Source of the DNA: Mycolicibacterium iranicum
GTDB lineage: Bacteria > Actinomycetota > Actinomycetes > Mycobacteriales > Mycobacteriaceae
Assembly (NCBI RefSeq): GCF_002101705.1
Contig: NZ_LQPC01000020.1
Coordinates: 186,001 to 250,000, forward strand
Direction of reading: 5' to 3'
DNA length: 64,000 nucleotides
A program made the position numbers and the translations under genes. Shown here piece after piece: positions 9,563-17,417 of this stretch; positions within the stretch are counted from its first letter, which is position 1; each line of letters starts with the position of its first letter. A model generated the notes under the pieces. The model saw nothing but the letters and a program-made list of their open reading frames with translations, ran no database searches and had not been told where the DNA came from.

Positions 9563-9581
9563 TGCGCCAAATGTTGGCGCA
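9563..9581. promoter_or_regulatory. Perfect 19-base inverted repeat before mftE
   Basis: TGCGCCAAATGTTGGCGCA has perfect 8-base arms around ATG. It ends 6 bases upstream of the proposed mftE GTG, in the only sizeable gap (about 120 bases) inside the mft operon. It could be an operator giving mftEFG separate control, or an RNA hairpin affecting mftE translation. Confidence 0.5.
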
Positions 9582-9679
9582 TGCGTGGCAATTGATTTCC
9601 CACCGCCCGTCTGGGCCCGGAGCCGCCGGTTCACGACAGCCCCGACAGCCCCGCCAGCACCAGAGACGACGACGCCGGT

Positions 9680-10855
9680 TCAGGCTCCCAGTGTGCGCGT
9701 GAACCCGTCCGGAATCAGGATGTCCTCACGGGTCAGCTCGTGGATCGAAGATTTGCCAAGGCCTCGCAGTGCCGAGTCGATGCCGCCGCTGAGAATGTCG
9801 AGTACGTTCTCCACGCCCGCCTGTCCGTTGGCCGCCAGACCCCACAGGTACGCCCGGCCGATCATGACCGCGCGGGCACCGAGAGCAACTGCCTTTACGA
9901 CGTCGCTACCGCGCCGAATACCACCGTCCAGCAAAACCTCGACCTGGTCGCCGACGGCGTCGGCGATCGCGGGCAGGCAACGGATCGCGGCCGGGGTGCC
10001 GTCGAGGTTGTTCCCCCCGTGATTGGACACCGTGATCGCCGAAACCCCAGCATCCACAGCACGTTTGGCGTCATCGACCCGAACCATGCCTTTCAACAGG
10101 AACGGGCCACCCCACTGCTCCCGCAGCCAGGCGACGTCTTCCCAGGTCGGCGGTGGTGTACCCATCCACTCGCCGTACGCCTCGAAGAAGGTGGGCCCCG
10201 GCTCACCGGCCCTGCCCTGATTCGGAACGCGCAGGTCGGGCGGACGCAGGTGCTTGGCGAAGCTGAAGAACCAGCGCGGCTTGGTGATGACTTCCGGGCT
10301 CATCTTGATCATGGTCTTGAGATCCATCTGCTCCGGGATCTTGGGGCTGCCCCAGTCGCGGCCGTGCGAGAAGCTCCAGTCGGTGGTCAGGATCAGACCC
10401 TTGGCGCCCGCAGCCCTGGCGCGTTCCATGCGCGCGGCGATGGCGTCGCGGCTGCCCAGCCAGTAGATCTGAAAGAAGATCTTGTCGTTGACCGCGGTAA
10501 CTTCTTCCATCGGCTTGCTCGCGAAGGACGACAGCCCCATGGCGGTGCCGCGGGCCGCGGCGGCGCGCGCCACGGCGACCTCGCCGTCGGGATGGACAGC
10601 CTGCACGCCCGTCGGCGAAATGATGACCGGCAGCGAAACGTCTTGCCCCATCACGGTTGTCGCCATGTCACGCTTCTCCGTGGCGCCCACCACGTGGGGG
10701 GCGAAGCCGAGCTCGGCGAACGCCTCGACGTTGTCGGATACCGACACGCCCTTCTCGCTGGCGGAGATCAGCGACGAATAGGCGGACTTGGGGAGCCGCT
10801 TTTTGGCCCGTTGCTGGGCGATCGCGACCGTTTCGAACCATTCATCTCTTGCCAT
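9680..10855 (-). CDS. mftD: Premycofactocin synthase MftD (FMN-dependent)
   Basis: A 391-residue FMN enzyme of the L-lactate dehydrogenase/glycolate oxidase family. It oxidises the AHDP intermediate to give the redox-active premycofactocin. Family segments are LPVIISPTGVQAVHPDGE, the FMN/substrate region FQIYWLGSRD, LLKGMVRVDDAKRAVDAG, the catalytic His motif SNHGGNNLDG, and LLDGGIRRGSDVVKA with GARAVMIGR binding phosphate. The start is ATG at 10855 (MARDEWFETV), two bases after the mftC stop. A longer open frame upstream overlaps mftC and is not needed. Confidence 0.95.
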   Translation of the reverse strand: MARDEWFETVAIAQQRAKKRLPKSAYSSLISASEKGVSVSDNVEAFAELGFAPHVVGATEKRDMATTVMGQDVSLPVIISPTGVQAVHPDGEVAVARAAAARGTAMGLSSFASKPMEEVTAVNDKIFFQIYWLGSRDAIAARMERARAAGAKGLILTTDWSFSHGRDWGSPKIPEQMDLKTMIKMSPEVITKPRWFFSFAKHLRPPDLRVPNQGRAGEPGPTFFEAYGEWMGTPPPTWEDVAWLREQWGGPFLLKGMVRVDDAKRAVDAGVSAITVSNHGGNNLDGTPAAIRCLPAIADAVGDQVEVLLDGGIRRGSDVVKAVALGARAVMIGRAYLWGLAANGQAGVENVLDILSGGIDSALRGLGKSSIHELTREDILIPDGFTRTLGA

Positions 10856-10857
10856 CG

Positions 10858-12048
10858 TCAGACAGGACTTTCGTTGCAGAATTTCTTGGGCGGTGCGCTC
10901 AGCAGCGTGAGCGGGATCGGACCCTTTGGCTTGTTGCGTCCACCGGCGCGGGAATGATCCACGCTCGAGCGCGGCTTGTCGCGTTCGAGAGCCAGCGCGG
11001 GCTCGCCGTAGCCCTGCACGCACTCAGGGTCGGGGCCGTCCATCGGCAAGCCGGTGAAGAACTTGGCGGCCATGCAGCCGCCGCGGCAGGCGTCGTAGTG
11101 GTTGCATCCGCTGCAGGCGCCGGCGGACTGCGGCTCGCGCAGCTCGCGGAACAACTGCGAGTTCTGCCAGACATCCTGGAATCCGTTGCTGGTCAGGATA
11201 TTTCCGGCGAGGAACTTGTCGTGGATCGCGAACGGGCAGGCATACACGTCGCCGACCGGGTCGATCAGGCAGACCACGCGGCCCGCGCCGCACAGGTTGA
11301 GACCGGCCAGCGCACCGGGCTCGCCGAGACCCGACAGGTGGAAGAACGAGTCGCCGGTGAGCACGCGCTCACCATGGGCGACCAGCCAGTCGTAGAGCTG
11401 GACCTGCTGAGCCGGAGTCGGGTGCAGTTCGTCCCACACGTCGGCGCCGCGCCCGGACGGGCGCAGCCGCGTGATGCGCAGCGTGGCGCCGTAGTTGTCA
11501 GCGAGCGCCTTGAAATCGTCGAGCTGGTCGATGTTGTGGCGCGTCACCACAACCGAGATCTTGGCGTCCTTGAATCCAGCCTCTTTGAGGTTCTCCAGTG
11601 CACGTACAGCCATCGCGAACGATCCGGGCCCGCGCACCGCGTCGTTCACCTCGGCCGTCGCCCCGTCCAGGGAGATCTGGACGTCGACGTAGTCGCTGGC
11701 GGCCAGCTTGGCCGCCACCTCCTTGGTGATGCGGACGCCATTGGTGGAGAACTTGACCCCGACGTGGTGCTCAGTGGCGTAGTCGACGAGTTCCCAGAAG
11801 TCGCTGCGCACCGTCGGCTCGCCGCCACCGATGTTCACATAGAACACCTGCATGCGCTCGAGCTCGTCGATGATCGCCTTGCACTGCTCGGTGGACAGCT
11901 CGCGCGGATCCCGCTTACCCGACGACGAGAGGCAGTGCACGCACGACAGATTGCACGCGTACGTCAGCTCCCAGGTCAGGCAGATCGGCGCGTCGAGGCC
12001 GCGCTCGAACTGGTCGACGAGGCGGGGCACCGGAGCTGCCAGTGTCAT
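10858..12048 (-). CDS. mftC: Mycofactocin radical SAM maturase MftC
   Basis: A 396-residue radical SAM/SPASM enzyme. It decarboxylates the C-terminal Tyr of MftA and crosslinks it to the adjacent Val. The radical SAM cluster motif CNLSCVHC (CX3CX2C) is near residue 30, followed by the SAM-binding GGGEPT. The C-terminal SPASM cysteines are visible in CGAGRVVCLIDPVGDVYACPF (first residues) and CSGCNHYDACRGGC. The start is ATG at 12048 (MTLAAPVPRLV), overlapping the mftB stop by ATGA, so translation is coupled. Upstream in-frame codons lie inside mftB and are rejected. Confidence 0.96.
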   Translation of the reverse strand: MTLAAPVPRLVDQFERGLDAPICLTWELTYACNLSCVHCLSSSGKRDPRELSTEQCKAIIDELERMQVFYVNIGGGEPTVRSDFWELVDYATEHHVGVKFSTNGVRITKEVAAKLAASDYVDVQISLDGATAEVNDAVRGPGSFAMAVRALENLKEAGFKDAKISVVVTRHNIDQLDDFKALADNYGATLRITRLRPSGRGADVWDELHPTPAQQVQLYDWLVAHGERVLTGDSFFHLSGLGEPGALAGLNLCGAGRVVCLIDPVGDVYACPFAIHDKFLAGNILTSNGFQDVWQNSQLFRELREPQSAGACSGCNHYDACRGGCMAAKFFTGLPMDGPDPECVQGYGEPALALERDKPRSSVDHSRAGGRNKPKGPIPLTLLSAPPKKFCNESPV

Positions 12049-12338
12049 GAATTCTCTCCTGGATCGGCGATCAGCATCTTGGACTGGACGAGCACGCCCA
12101 GCGCGTGGAGGTAGGGCGCCTGATCGTTGTCGTCGATTCCTGCGGCGCGGCAAGCGGATCGAGCGTCGGGGTGATCGGACAGCGAGTTGATCACCTCGAC
12201 GATCGTCCGGTTCTTCAGGAACGACAGCTTGCGGGTTCCGAAGTGGTAGAGCAGCGCGCCGAACGGTTCCGGCCGCACCGCCACCTGCGGGTGCAACCGC
12301 CAGTGCCGGTCGGCGTCGAAAGTGCTCGGCGCGGTCAT
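12045..12338 (-). CDS. mftB: Mycofactocin chaperone MftB (RiPP recognition element)
   Basis: A 97-residue PqqD-like peptide chaperone that binds the MftA leader and presents it to MftC. The start is ATG at 12338 (MTAPSTFDADRHW), two bases after the mftA stop. Typical MftB segments are HPQVAVRPEPFGALLYHF, GTRKLSFLKNRTIVEVI and the C-terminal ALGVLVQSKML. It ends in an ATGA overlap with mftC. Confidence 0.93.
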   Translation of the reverse strand: MTAPSTFDADRHWRLHPQVAVRPEPFGALLYHFGTRKLSFLKNRTIVEVINSLSDHPDARSACRAAGIDDNDQAPYLHALGVLVQSKMLIADPGENS

Positions 12339-12340
12339 GC

Positions 12341-12433
12341 TCAGTAGACCCCGCACATCCCGTCGATGGAGACCTCTTCGACGAGGCTCTCGGTCACCAG
12401 TTCTTCGGTCTCGACCTGCTGGTTCTGATCCAT
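12341..12433 (-). CDS. mftA: Mycofactocin precursor peptide MftA
   Basis: A 30-residue ribosomal peptide: MDQNQQVETEELVTESLVEE followed by VSIDGMCGVY. The acidic leader is recognised by MftB. The invariant C-terminal IDGMCGVY supplies the Val-Tyr pair that becomes mycofactocin. The start ATG at 12431-12433 has a ribosome site in the preceding AAAGGCGAG. It is the first gene of the operon, divergent from mftR, and is too short for many gene finders. Confidence 0.95.
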   Translation of the reverse strand: MDQNQQVETEELVTESLVEEVSIDGMCGVY

Positions 12434-12457
12434 GTGAACTCGCCTTTCCGTTGGCTG

Positions 12458-12472
12458 GACCCCGGTAGGGTC
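12458..12472. promoter_or_regulatory. Inverted repeat 1 in the mftA/mftR gap (GACCC-N5-GGGTC)
   Basis: GACCCCGGTAGGGTC is a perfect inverted repeat 25 bases upstream of the mftA ATG, in the divergent promoter region shared with mftR. It is a candidate MftR binding site or part of the mftA promoter. Confidence 0.45.
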
Positions 12473-12504
12473 TCGACATTTGTGACGTAGGTCGCTAACA
12501 ATAA

Positions 12505-12517
12505 GGCACCGAGTGCC
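12505..12517. promoter_or_regulatory. Inverted repeat 2 in the mftA/mftR gap (GGCAC-N3-GTGCC)
   Basis: GGCACCGAGTGCC is a perfect inverted repeat 19 bases before the mftR GTG. It may serve autoregulation of mftR. Which of the two repeats binds MftR cannot be told from sequence alone. Confidence 0.4.
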
Positions 12518-12535
12518 GAAACGGAAGGGCGAATC

Positions 12536-13165
12536 GTGACGGGCGCCACCAAGCCGCGCGTAGGTCGTCGTCGCTCGACGAGCTGGGAGCACATCAGCGA
12601 CGTCGCGATCGACCTGTTCATGGCGCGCGGATTCGACGAGGTCAGCGTCGACGATGTCGCCGCCGCGGCCGGGATCGCCAGACGGACGCTGTTCCGGTAC
12701 TACCCCTCCAAGAGCGCGCTTCCGTGGGGCGACTTCGATGCGCACCTCGATCTGATGCGGGGACTGCTGGGCGAACTCGATCCCAGCGTGCCGATCCGGG
12801 ATGCACTGCGTGCCGCACTGTTGGCGTTCAACGACTTCGACGATGCCGACCGGCACCGACAGCGGATGCGCTTGATCCTGGAAACCGAAGCACTGCAGGC
12901 ATATTCGATGACAATGTATGCGGGCTGGCGGGCGGTGGTGGCCGACTTCGTGGCCGGCCGGCTGCAGGTGTCGGCGTCTGACCTCCTGCCCCAGACGGTG
13001 GCGTGGACGATGCTGGCGGTCTCCCTGTCGGCCTACGAGTACTGGCTTGCCGACGAGTCCGCGTCGTTGGCGGTGTCACTCGGCGAGGCATTCGATTTGT
13101 TGGCGTCGGGTTTGGCCGATCTCGAAATCGGTGTGTCGGAGTCTGGACCTCCGCAACGACGATAG
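12536..13165 (+). CDS. mftR: Mycofactocin system TetR-family regulator MftR
   Basis: A 209-residue TetR-type regulator divergent from mftA. The helix-turn-helix lies at about residues 18-62: [19 protein letters not shown], then [18 protein letters not shown]. The C-terminal domain matches the MftR_C type found next to mycofactocin genes; the homologue is Rv0691c as I recall, reported to respond to long-chain acyl-CoA. It starts at GTG with GGAAGGGCGA as ribosome site. Two inverted repeats lie in the 102-base gap to mftA. Confidence 0.9.
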   Translation: MTGATKPRVGRRRSTSWEHISDVAIDLFMARGFDEVSVDDVAAAAGIARRTLFRYYPSKSALPWGDFDAHLDLMRGLLGELDPSVPIRDALRAALLAFNDFDDADRHRQRMRLILETEALQAYSMTMYAGWRAVVADFVAGRLQVSASDLLPQTVAWTMLAVSLSAYEYWLADESASLAVSLGEAFDLLASGLADLEIGVSESGPPQRR

Positions 13166-13169
13166 GGAT

Positions 13170-13526
13170 GTGAGCACCGAATCGGGGGGTGAGAGCGGCC
13201 CCCGGGCACTGCTCGCGCTCAACGACGAGGCACTGCCCGCGGTGTACGGGTACTTCGTCAGGCGCTGCGCTGACCGGGGAACGGCCGAAGACCTGACGTC
13301 GGAGACGTTTCTGGCGGCGATGGACGCTGCGAGAAAGCCGGCCCCGCCGGCATTGACGATGCCTTGGCTCATCGGGGTGGCGCGACACAAACTGGCCGAC
13401 CACTATCGGCGGCGCCACTGGGTACCGGTGGCCGAGGTTCCCGAGGAACCGTTGCAACAGTCGTACGGAAAATCGGCACTGTGCAGCGATGCCCAAGGTA
13501 CGCGGTTTTACCTGGGTGAGCTCTGA
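13170..13526 (+). pseudogene. Truncated ECF RNA polymerase sigma factor (region 2 only)
   Basis: An open frame of 118 residues from a GTG four bases after the mftR stop. Residues 20-85 fit sigma-70 region 2 of an ECF factor: YFVRRCADRGTAEDLTSETF, then TMPWLIGVARHKLADHYRRR, which corresponds to the W-L-x-x-I-A-R-N-x-x-x-D-x-x-R signature. After about residue 100 (VPEEPLQQ) the similarity stops and the frame runs out into unrelated sequence. Region 4, needed to bind the -35 element, is absent, so this is most likely a broken gene. The intact form would be about 170-190 residues or longer. Next to it are a P450 relic and a 13E12 element. Confidence 0.65.
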
Positions 13527-13658
13527 CCGAATGCGACGGTCAGCGACTGCGGGCCGCGGATGGCCGGGGGTCCCGCCAGATTGGTGTACCCGGGAGGGTC
13601 GGGCAGCGCGCCACGACGCGACGAAGAGCGATCGTCAGCTCGAGACGGGCCGGCAGGT
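13508..13658 (-). pseudogene. Possible cytochrome P450 C-terminal relic
   Basis: Read on the minus strand, the frame gives ARLELTIALRRVVARCPTL, which resembles the L-helix tail of P450s (ARxELxxAL, then R-x-P-x-L). A shifted frame then continues as AGPPAIRGPQSLTVAFGQ to a stop at 13508, which resembles the closing RGxxSLxV segment. The heme loop and everything upstream are missing and a frameshift is required, so this would be a dead fragment. It sits between the sigma-factor break point and the 13E12 protein. The match is short and from memory of the family only. Confidence 0.4.
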
Positions 13659-13660
13659 GC

Positions 13661-15115
13661 TTAGAAGGGCGGCGGTTCGTAGATCTCGGCGAGCCAGGCT
13701 TGATGCTGGCGTTCCTTTTCCGCATTGATTTCGATCCGCTTTTGGCGTTCTCGTCGGATCCGGGACGCCCGGTCTTGTTCGCGGGTTCGCTTGCGCCGCG
13801 GCATCATCGCGGACTTGTCGGGCGACTCCTCCGGGGCGTCCGCATTAGGTAACGTCGCGGTCGGGGCTGCCAGCGTGGGGAACAGCATTCCGCCCGCGGA
13901 GTCGGTGACGTAGACGTGGCCGGTCGGAGCGGTCAAAACGACAGTGCCATCCGGATATTGCTCGTCACGCCAGCCGTTGGGACCGGTGTAGAACGTCTTG
14001 ATCAAATGATGTGTGCGGCAGTAATGCTTGGTGGCCGAGGCGTGAGTGACCCCGAACGGCCACGGCGTCGTATGGTCGACATCGCATTTCTCGACGGGCG
14101 CGTCGCACCCTGGGAAACGGCAGGTCAGATCACGCCATCTCAGGTAATCAGACAGCCGCGCAGACGGCCGGTATCCACTTTCCGGTTCTGCTCCGGGCTG
14201 ATGAACTGGTTTGAGCTTGGCCGTCTTTGCGGCCTTTCGGACTTCGTCGGCCGGCAGGATCCCCATTCCGGACATGTAGCCCGGGTCATCGGATGCGCCG
14301 TCAAGGGTCGCTTGCTCAGCAAGGATGTGGATAACCACCTGGGCGGCGGAGTCGCGGAGCGTCGTCGCCGGGCAATCGTCGGCGCCGCACTGGCAGACGA
14401 GGCTTGTCTCCCAGCGGCCCATGGCGCCACACGCATCTGCCCGCAGCTGGTTTTCGGTTCTCGGATCGTTGGCGCAGACCGTAGCGATCAGGGTCTTGAG
14501 TCGTTGGTCGAATGCCGCGGCGTCTTCTGCATTGAGTACGCCGCCGGCGTAGGCCATGCCGGGCGTGGCGGGTTCGACATCGAAATAGCGATTGTCCTTG
14601 GCGATCGGCGGCACTCGCACACCGGCCGGATCGAACTTGGCCACCCACTGGTCCAGCCGATCTTTGAGCACCTTGTCCGACAACCGCATCCACCTGGCAA
14701 GTCTCGGCGCCAATGCCTCGTCCAGATCGGCAATGACGTCGTCCTCGACATTATCTGTGCACGTCAAAGTCGTCTTCACCATACGAAAATCAATATCGCC
14801 GCGGCGGAATGCCTCCACAACTCGCGGGAGTCGCTCATGCAACGCCACGGCCATACGCACCTGATTTGCCGCCCGCCCCCTGCTGATGTTCTGGGCCGCA
14901 GAGACTTCCGCTCCGACGGCCTCGAACACATCGGTACGCCACAACCCCGCTTCAAGGTACGTCTGCTTGCGTATCGCATAGAGCCGCGCGACCGCAGCGA
15001 GTCGCTCTGCAATCGCCCGCGCCTCGCAACGAGCCGCGAACGTCATCGCGTTCACCGCATCAACCGCATCGGCCGAATCGAACATATGTGCTACTTTAGC
15101 CGGCTCCACTGACAC
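13661..15115 (-). CDS. 13E12-repeat family protein with HNH endonuclease domain (DUF222)
   Basis: A 484-residue protein of the actinobacterial 13E12/DUF222 family, which is repeated many times in mycobacterial genomes. The N-terminal half is the helical DUF222 region (for example GRAANQVRMAVALHERLP). The C-terminal HNH nuclease is at about residues 350-395: CRFPGCDAPVEKCDVDHTTP, then CRTHHLIKTF, with paired zinc cysteines and the D-H active-site pair. A basic tail ends the protein. The start could be the first Met or the Met at residue 11 (MFDSADAVDA). These genes behave like mobile or recombinogenic repeats; here one marks a region of broken genes. Confidence 0.85.
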   Translation of the reverse strand: MSVEPAKVAHMFDSADAVDAVNAMTFAARCEARAIAERLAAVARLYAIRKQTYLEAGLWRTDVFEAVGAEVSAAQNISRGRAANQVRMAVALHERLPRVVEAFRRGDIDFRMVKTTLTCTDNVEDDVIADLDEALAPRLARWMRLSDKVLKDRLDQWVAKFDPAGVRVPPIAKDNRYFDVEPATPGMAYAGGVLNAEDAAAFDQRLKTLIATVCANDPRTENQLRADACGAMGRWETSLVCQCGADDCPATTLRDSAAQVVIHILAEQATLDGASDDPGYMSGMGILPADEVRKAAKTAKLKPVHQPGAEPESGYRPSARLSDYLRWRDLTCRFPGCDAPVEKCDVDHTTPWPFGVTHASATKHYCRTHHLIKTFYTGPNGWRDEQYPDGTVVLTAPTGHVYVTDSAGGMLFPTLAAPTATLPNADAPEESPDKSAMMPRRKRTREQDRASRIRRERQKRIEINAEKERQHQAWLAEIYEPPPF

Positions 15116-15234
15116 GTTGGCGCACTGATTTCTGCCACCGACCGGTCAATCTCTGCCAGCCGAAATGAACTACCTGACATGCGGGTTTGAACAGTCAGAT
15201 CACCAAGATCGACAACTCACGGAAGAGCAGAACA

Positions 15235-15537
15235 ATGAAGAACCTCACCATCGCCACCGCCGCAGCCGCCACCTTCTCCGCCGCGTTCCTGGGCCTGGCC
15301 GCCCCCGCCCTGGCCGCCCCCACCGGCGCCGGCGACGCCCAAGCCGCCATCGCCCAGCTGGAAGCCGACGGCAACCGCGTCATCGTCCAAAAGCAGTCCG
15401 ACGCCTCCCTGGCCGACGCCAACGTCGTCAGCGTCAACCGCGGCGCCCCCATCCGCGGCACCGTCATGGACGACTTCAGCGACCGCACCTACCAGCAGAC
15501 CATCACCGGCTACGTCTACTACGTCAACGTCAAGTGA
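15235..15537 (+). CDS. Small secreted protein, unknown function
   Basis: A 100-residue protein with a clear Sec signal peptide: MKNLTIATAAAATFSAAFLG, cleaved near ALA-APTGAGDAQ. The mature part, about 70 residues, reads AQAAIAQLEADGNRVIVQKQ near its start and ends in a Tyr-rich VYYVNVK. Similar small exported proteins are common in mycobacteria, with no known role. I use the ATG at 15235 (preceded by GGAAGAG) rather than an upstream in-frame ATG at 15187, because the signal peptide begins there. Codon use is unusually C-rich at third positions. A strong terminator follows. Confidence 0.8.
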   Translation: MKNLTIATAAAATFSAAFLGLAAPALAAPTGAGDAQAAIAQLEADGNRVIVQKQSDASLADANVVSVNRGAPIRGTVMDDFSDRTYQQTITGYVYYVNVK

Positions 15538-15554
15538 TAACACTTCCCTAGAGG

Positions 15555-15590
15555 CAGTAGAGCCACCTCCCACAAGGAGGTGGCTCTGCT
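15555..15590. terminator. Bidirectional hairpin terminator
   Basis: Arms at 15555-15570 and 15576-15590 form a 15-16 bp stem with one mismatch around loop CACAA (core AGAGCCACCTCC / GGAGGTGGCTCT). It sits between the small secreted protein (+) and the convergent FAD oxidoreductase (-). There is no long T-tract, which is common for mycobacterial terminators. Confidence 0.75.
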
Positions 15591-15615
15591 GTATGCCGAC
15601 CAAGTTGCAGAGCAA

Positions 15616-16800
15616 CTAGCCGATCAGGTCCGAAATTGGCGCTCCCGCAGCGATCTTCGCGCGCACCTTCATGACCTTGCCCGGGAACCCGCCGCCCACG
15701 ACACCTACGACCACGCCGTCGCGCTCGTAGTAGGCCAGGAACTTGCGGCCGTCGTCTTCGACGATGTGCACGGTGTCGGTGGCCTCGGGCTCGCCGAGCG
15801 CCTGGATCTTCACGTCGTACTGGTCGCTCCAGAAATAGGGCACCGAGACCGCGGCGGGCGGTTCCTGGCCGAGCATCGTCGGCACCAGCACTCTCGCCTG
15901 ATCGGCGACATTGCTCCAATGTTCCACGCGCACTTGGCCTCCGACGTCGTCGCGCCATGACGCGACGTCACCGATCGCCCACACGTTGGGCGCGCTCGTA
16001 CGTCCGCCCTCGTCACAGACCACGCCGTTGTCGATCTCCAGCCCGCTGCCTTCGAGCCACTCGGTCGCAGGGTGCGACCCGATCCCGACGATGACGATGT
16101 CGGCATCGAGTTCGGTACCGTCACTCAGCGTCACCTTGCGCACGCGATCGTCGCCGCTGACATCGGAAACCCCGACGCCGCAACGCACATCCACGCCCTC
16201 GGCACGATGCAGCCGGGTCACCAGATCGCCGATCTGCTGCCCGAGCACGGAGGCCAGCGGTGCGGGCTGGGGCTCCACCAGAACGACGTCGACACCCAAC
16301 TTGCGTAGGCTCGCCGCGACCTCACAGCCGATGAAGCCGGCACCGATGACCACCGCGCGGCACGCTGAGTCTGCTTCCTTCCGCAGCGCCAGGCTCTCGT
16401 CGAAGTTGCGCAGCACATGGATGCCCGCCAGGTCCGGGAATGACTTGATGCGCTTGGGCACCAATCCCGTCGCGATGACGAGCTCGTCATAACCCAGCTG
16501 CGAACCGTCGGCCAGCGTCAGCGTCTTGGCTTCGGTGTCGACCGACTTCGCGCCGTTGCCGAGCAGCACCGTGATGTTGTTCTCGGCGTAGAACTCGGCC
16601 GGCTTCAGGGTGACGTCGTCCGTCTCGGCGCGCAGAACTTCCTTCGACAGCGGTGGTCGATCGTAGGGAAGGTGATCCTCGTCGGAGACGATCGTGATCG
16701 CGCCCGCGAACTCCGATCGGCGCAGCTGCTCGGCCGTGCGTGCGGCGGCAAGCCCGCCACCAACGATGATGACGCCGCCCGGAACCTCTGATGTGCCCAC
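15616..16800 (-). CDS. FAD-dependent ferredoxin/rubredoxin-reductase-like oxidoreductase
   Basis: A 394-residue pyridine-nucleotide-disulfide-type flavoprotein of the ferredoxin reductase subgroup. The N-terminal FAD motif is VIIVGGGLAAARTAEQLR. YDRPPLSKE is the hallmark of this subgroup. The NAD(P)H motif is VVIGAGFIGCEVAASLRKLG and the second FAD motif is APNVWAIGDVAS. It lacks the CxxC of thioredoxin-type reductases. It corresponds by position to M. tuberculosis Rv0688. It likely passes electrons from NAD(P)H to a ferredoxin for P450 or dioxygenase partners; no partner is adjacent. The start is GTG. Confidence 0.88.
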   Translation of the reverse strand: MGTSEVPGGVIIVGGGLAAARTAEQLRRSEFAGAITIVSDEDHLPYDRPPLSKEVLRAETDDVTLKPAEFYAENNITVLLGNGAKSVDTEAKTLTLADGSQLGYDELVIATGLVPKRIKSFPDLAGIHVLRNFDESLALRKEADSACRAVVIGAGFIGCEVAASLRKLGVDVVLVEPQPAPLASVLGQQIGDLVTRLHRAEGVDVRCGVGVSDVSGDDRVRKVTLSDGTELDADIVIVGIGSHPATEWLEGSGLEIDNGVVCDEGGRTSAPNVWAIGDVASWRDDVGGQVRVEHWSNVADQARVLVPTMLGQEPPAAVSVPYFWSDQYDVKIQALGEPEATDTVHIVEDDGRKFLAYYERDGVVVGVVGGGFPGKVMKVRAKIAAGAPISDLIG

Positions 16801-16856
16801 TCGGGCTTTTTACACGATGCCGCAGATTTGATGCGCGCCACCCCACGCGCAGGCGC

Positions 16857-17309
16857 TCAACTCGGAGTGCGCTCGATGATGTTCGACAACACCACGATGC
16901 TCTCGCTGCGTTCGATGTCCGCGCTGGATCGGATCCGCTCCAGCGCCTCCTCCAGATGTCGCATGTCGCGGGCCAGTACGTGCAGCATCGCGTCCGCTGT
17001 GCCCGTCACCGTCGCCGCGCCCACCACCTCGGGAATGTCTTTCCACGCGGCCCGCAGCTCGGCAGGCGCAATGGTGCCGTGGCAGAACACCTGCACGAAC
17101 GCCTCCGTGGTCCAGCCGAGCGCGTTGCGGTCGATCACCGTGGTGAAGCCTTTGATCACACCGCTGTCGAGCATGCGGTCGACCCTGCGCTTGACTGCGG
17201 GTGCCGACAGGTTCACGCGCTGCCCGATCTCGGCGAACGTGGCCCGCGCGTTGTCGGCGAGTTCGGCCAGAATTCGCTCGTCCGTTTCGTCCAGACGGTC
17301 CACGTTCAC
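16857..17309 (-). CDS. Lrp/AsnC-family regulator of the arginine/ornithine module
   Basis: A 150-residue feast/famine regulator. The winged helix-turn-helix at the N-terminus reads LDETDERILAELADNARATF, then IGQRVNLSAPAVKRRVDRML. The C-terminal RAM (ligand/oligomerisation) domain includes VVGAATVTGTADAMLHV. The start is taken as GTG at 17309; a second in-frame GTG at 17303 has better spacing to AGGGG and is equally possible. It is divergent from the ddaH-rocD pair, so it probably controls them in response to an amino acid. The trio matches Rv2324-Rv2323c-Rv2322c/2321c of M. tuberculosis, as I recall. Confidence 0.88.
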   Translation of the reverse strand: MNVDRLDETDERILAELADNARATFAEIGQRVNLSAPAVKRRVDRMLDSGVIKGFTTVIDRNALGWTTEAFVQVFCHGTIAPAELRAAWKDIPEVVGAATVTGTADAMLHVLARDMRHLEEALERIRSSADIERSESIVVLSNIIERTPS

Positions 17310-17314
17310 CCCTA

Positions 17315-17390
17315 CGCAACAAAACGCCGGAACGCCCGGCTTGGCGCAACAAATCTTAATCAGACACGCAATAGCCGTCGATTGATTGCG
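17315..17390. promoter_or_regulatory. Candidate Lrp/AsnC binding region
   Basis: The gap between the Lrp gene and ddaH holds direct repeats CGCAACAAA (17315-17323 and 17345-17353) and a CGCAAT/ATTGCG inverted pair (17367-17372, 17385-17390). Phased CGCAA/TTGCG elements suit Lrp-type octamer binding at a divergent promoter. Confidence 0.4.
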
Positions 17391-17417
17391 CAGAGAGCCA
17401 CTCATATCGTTAATCGC

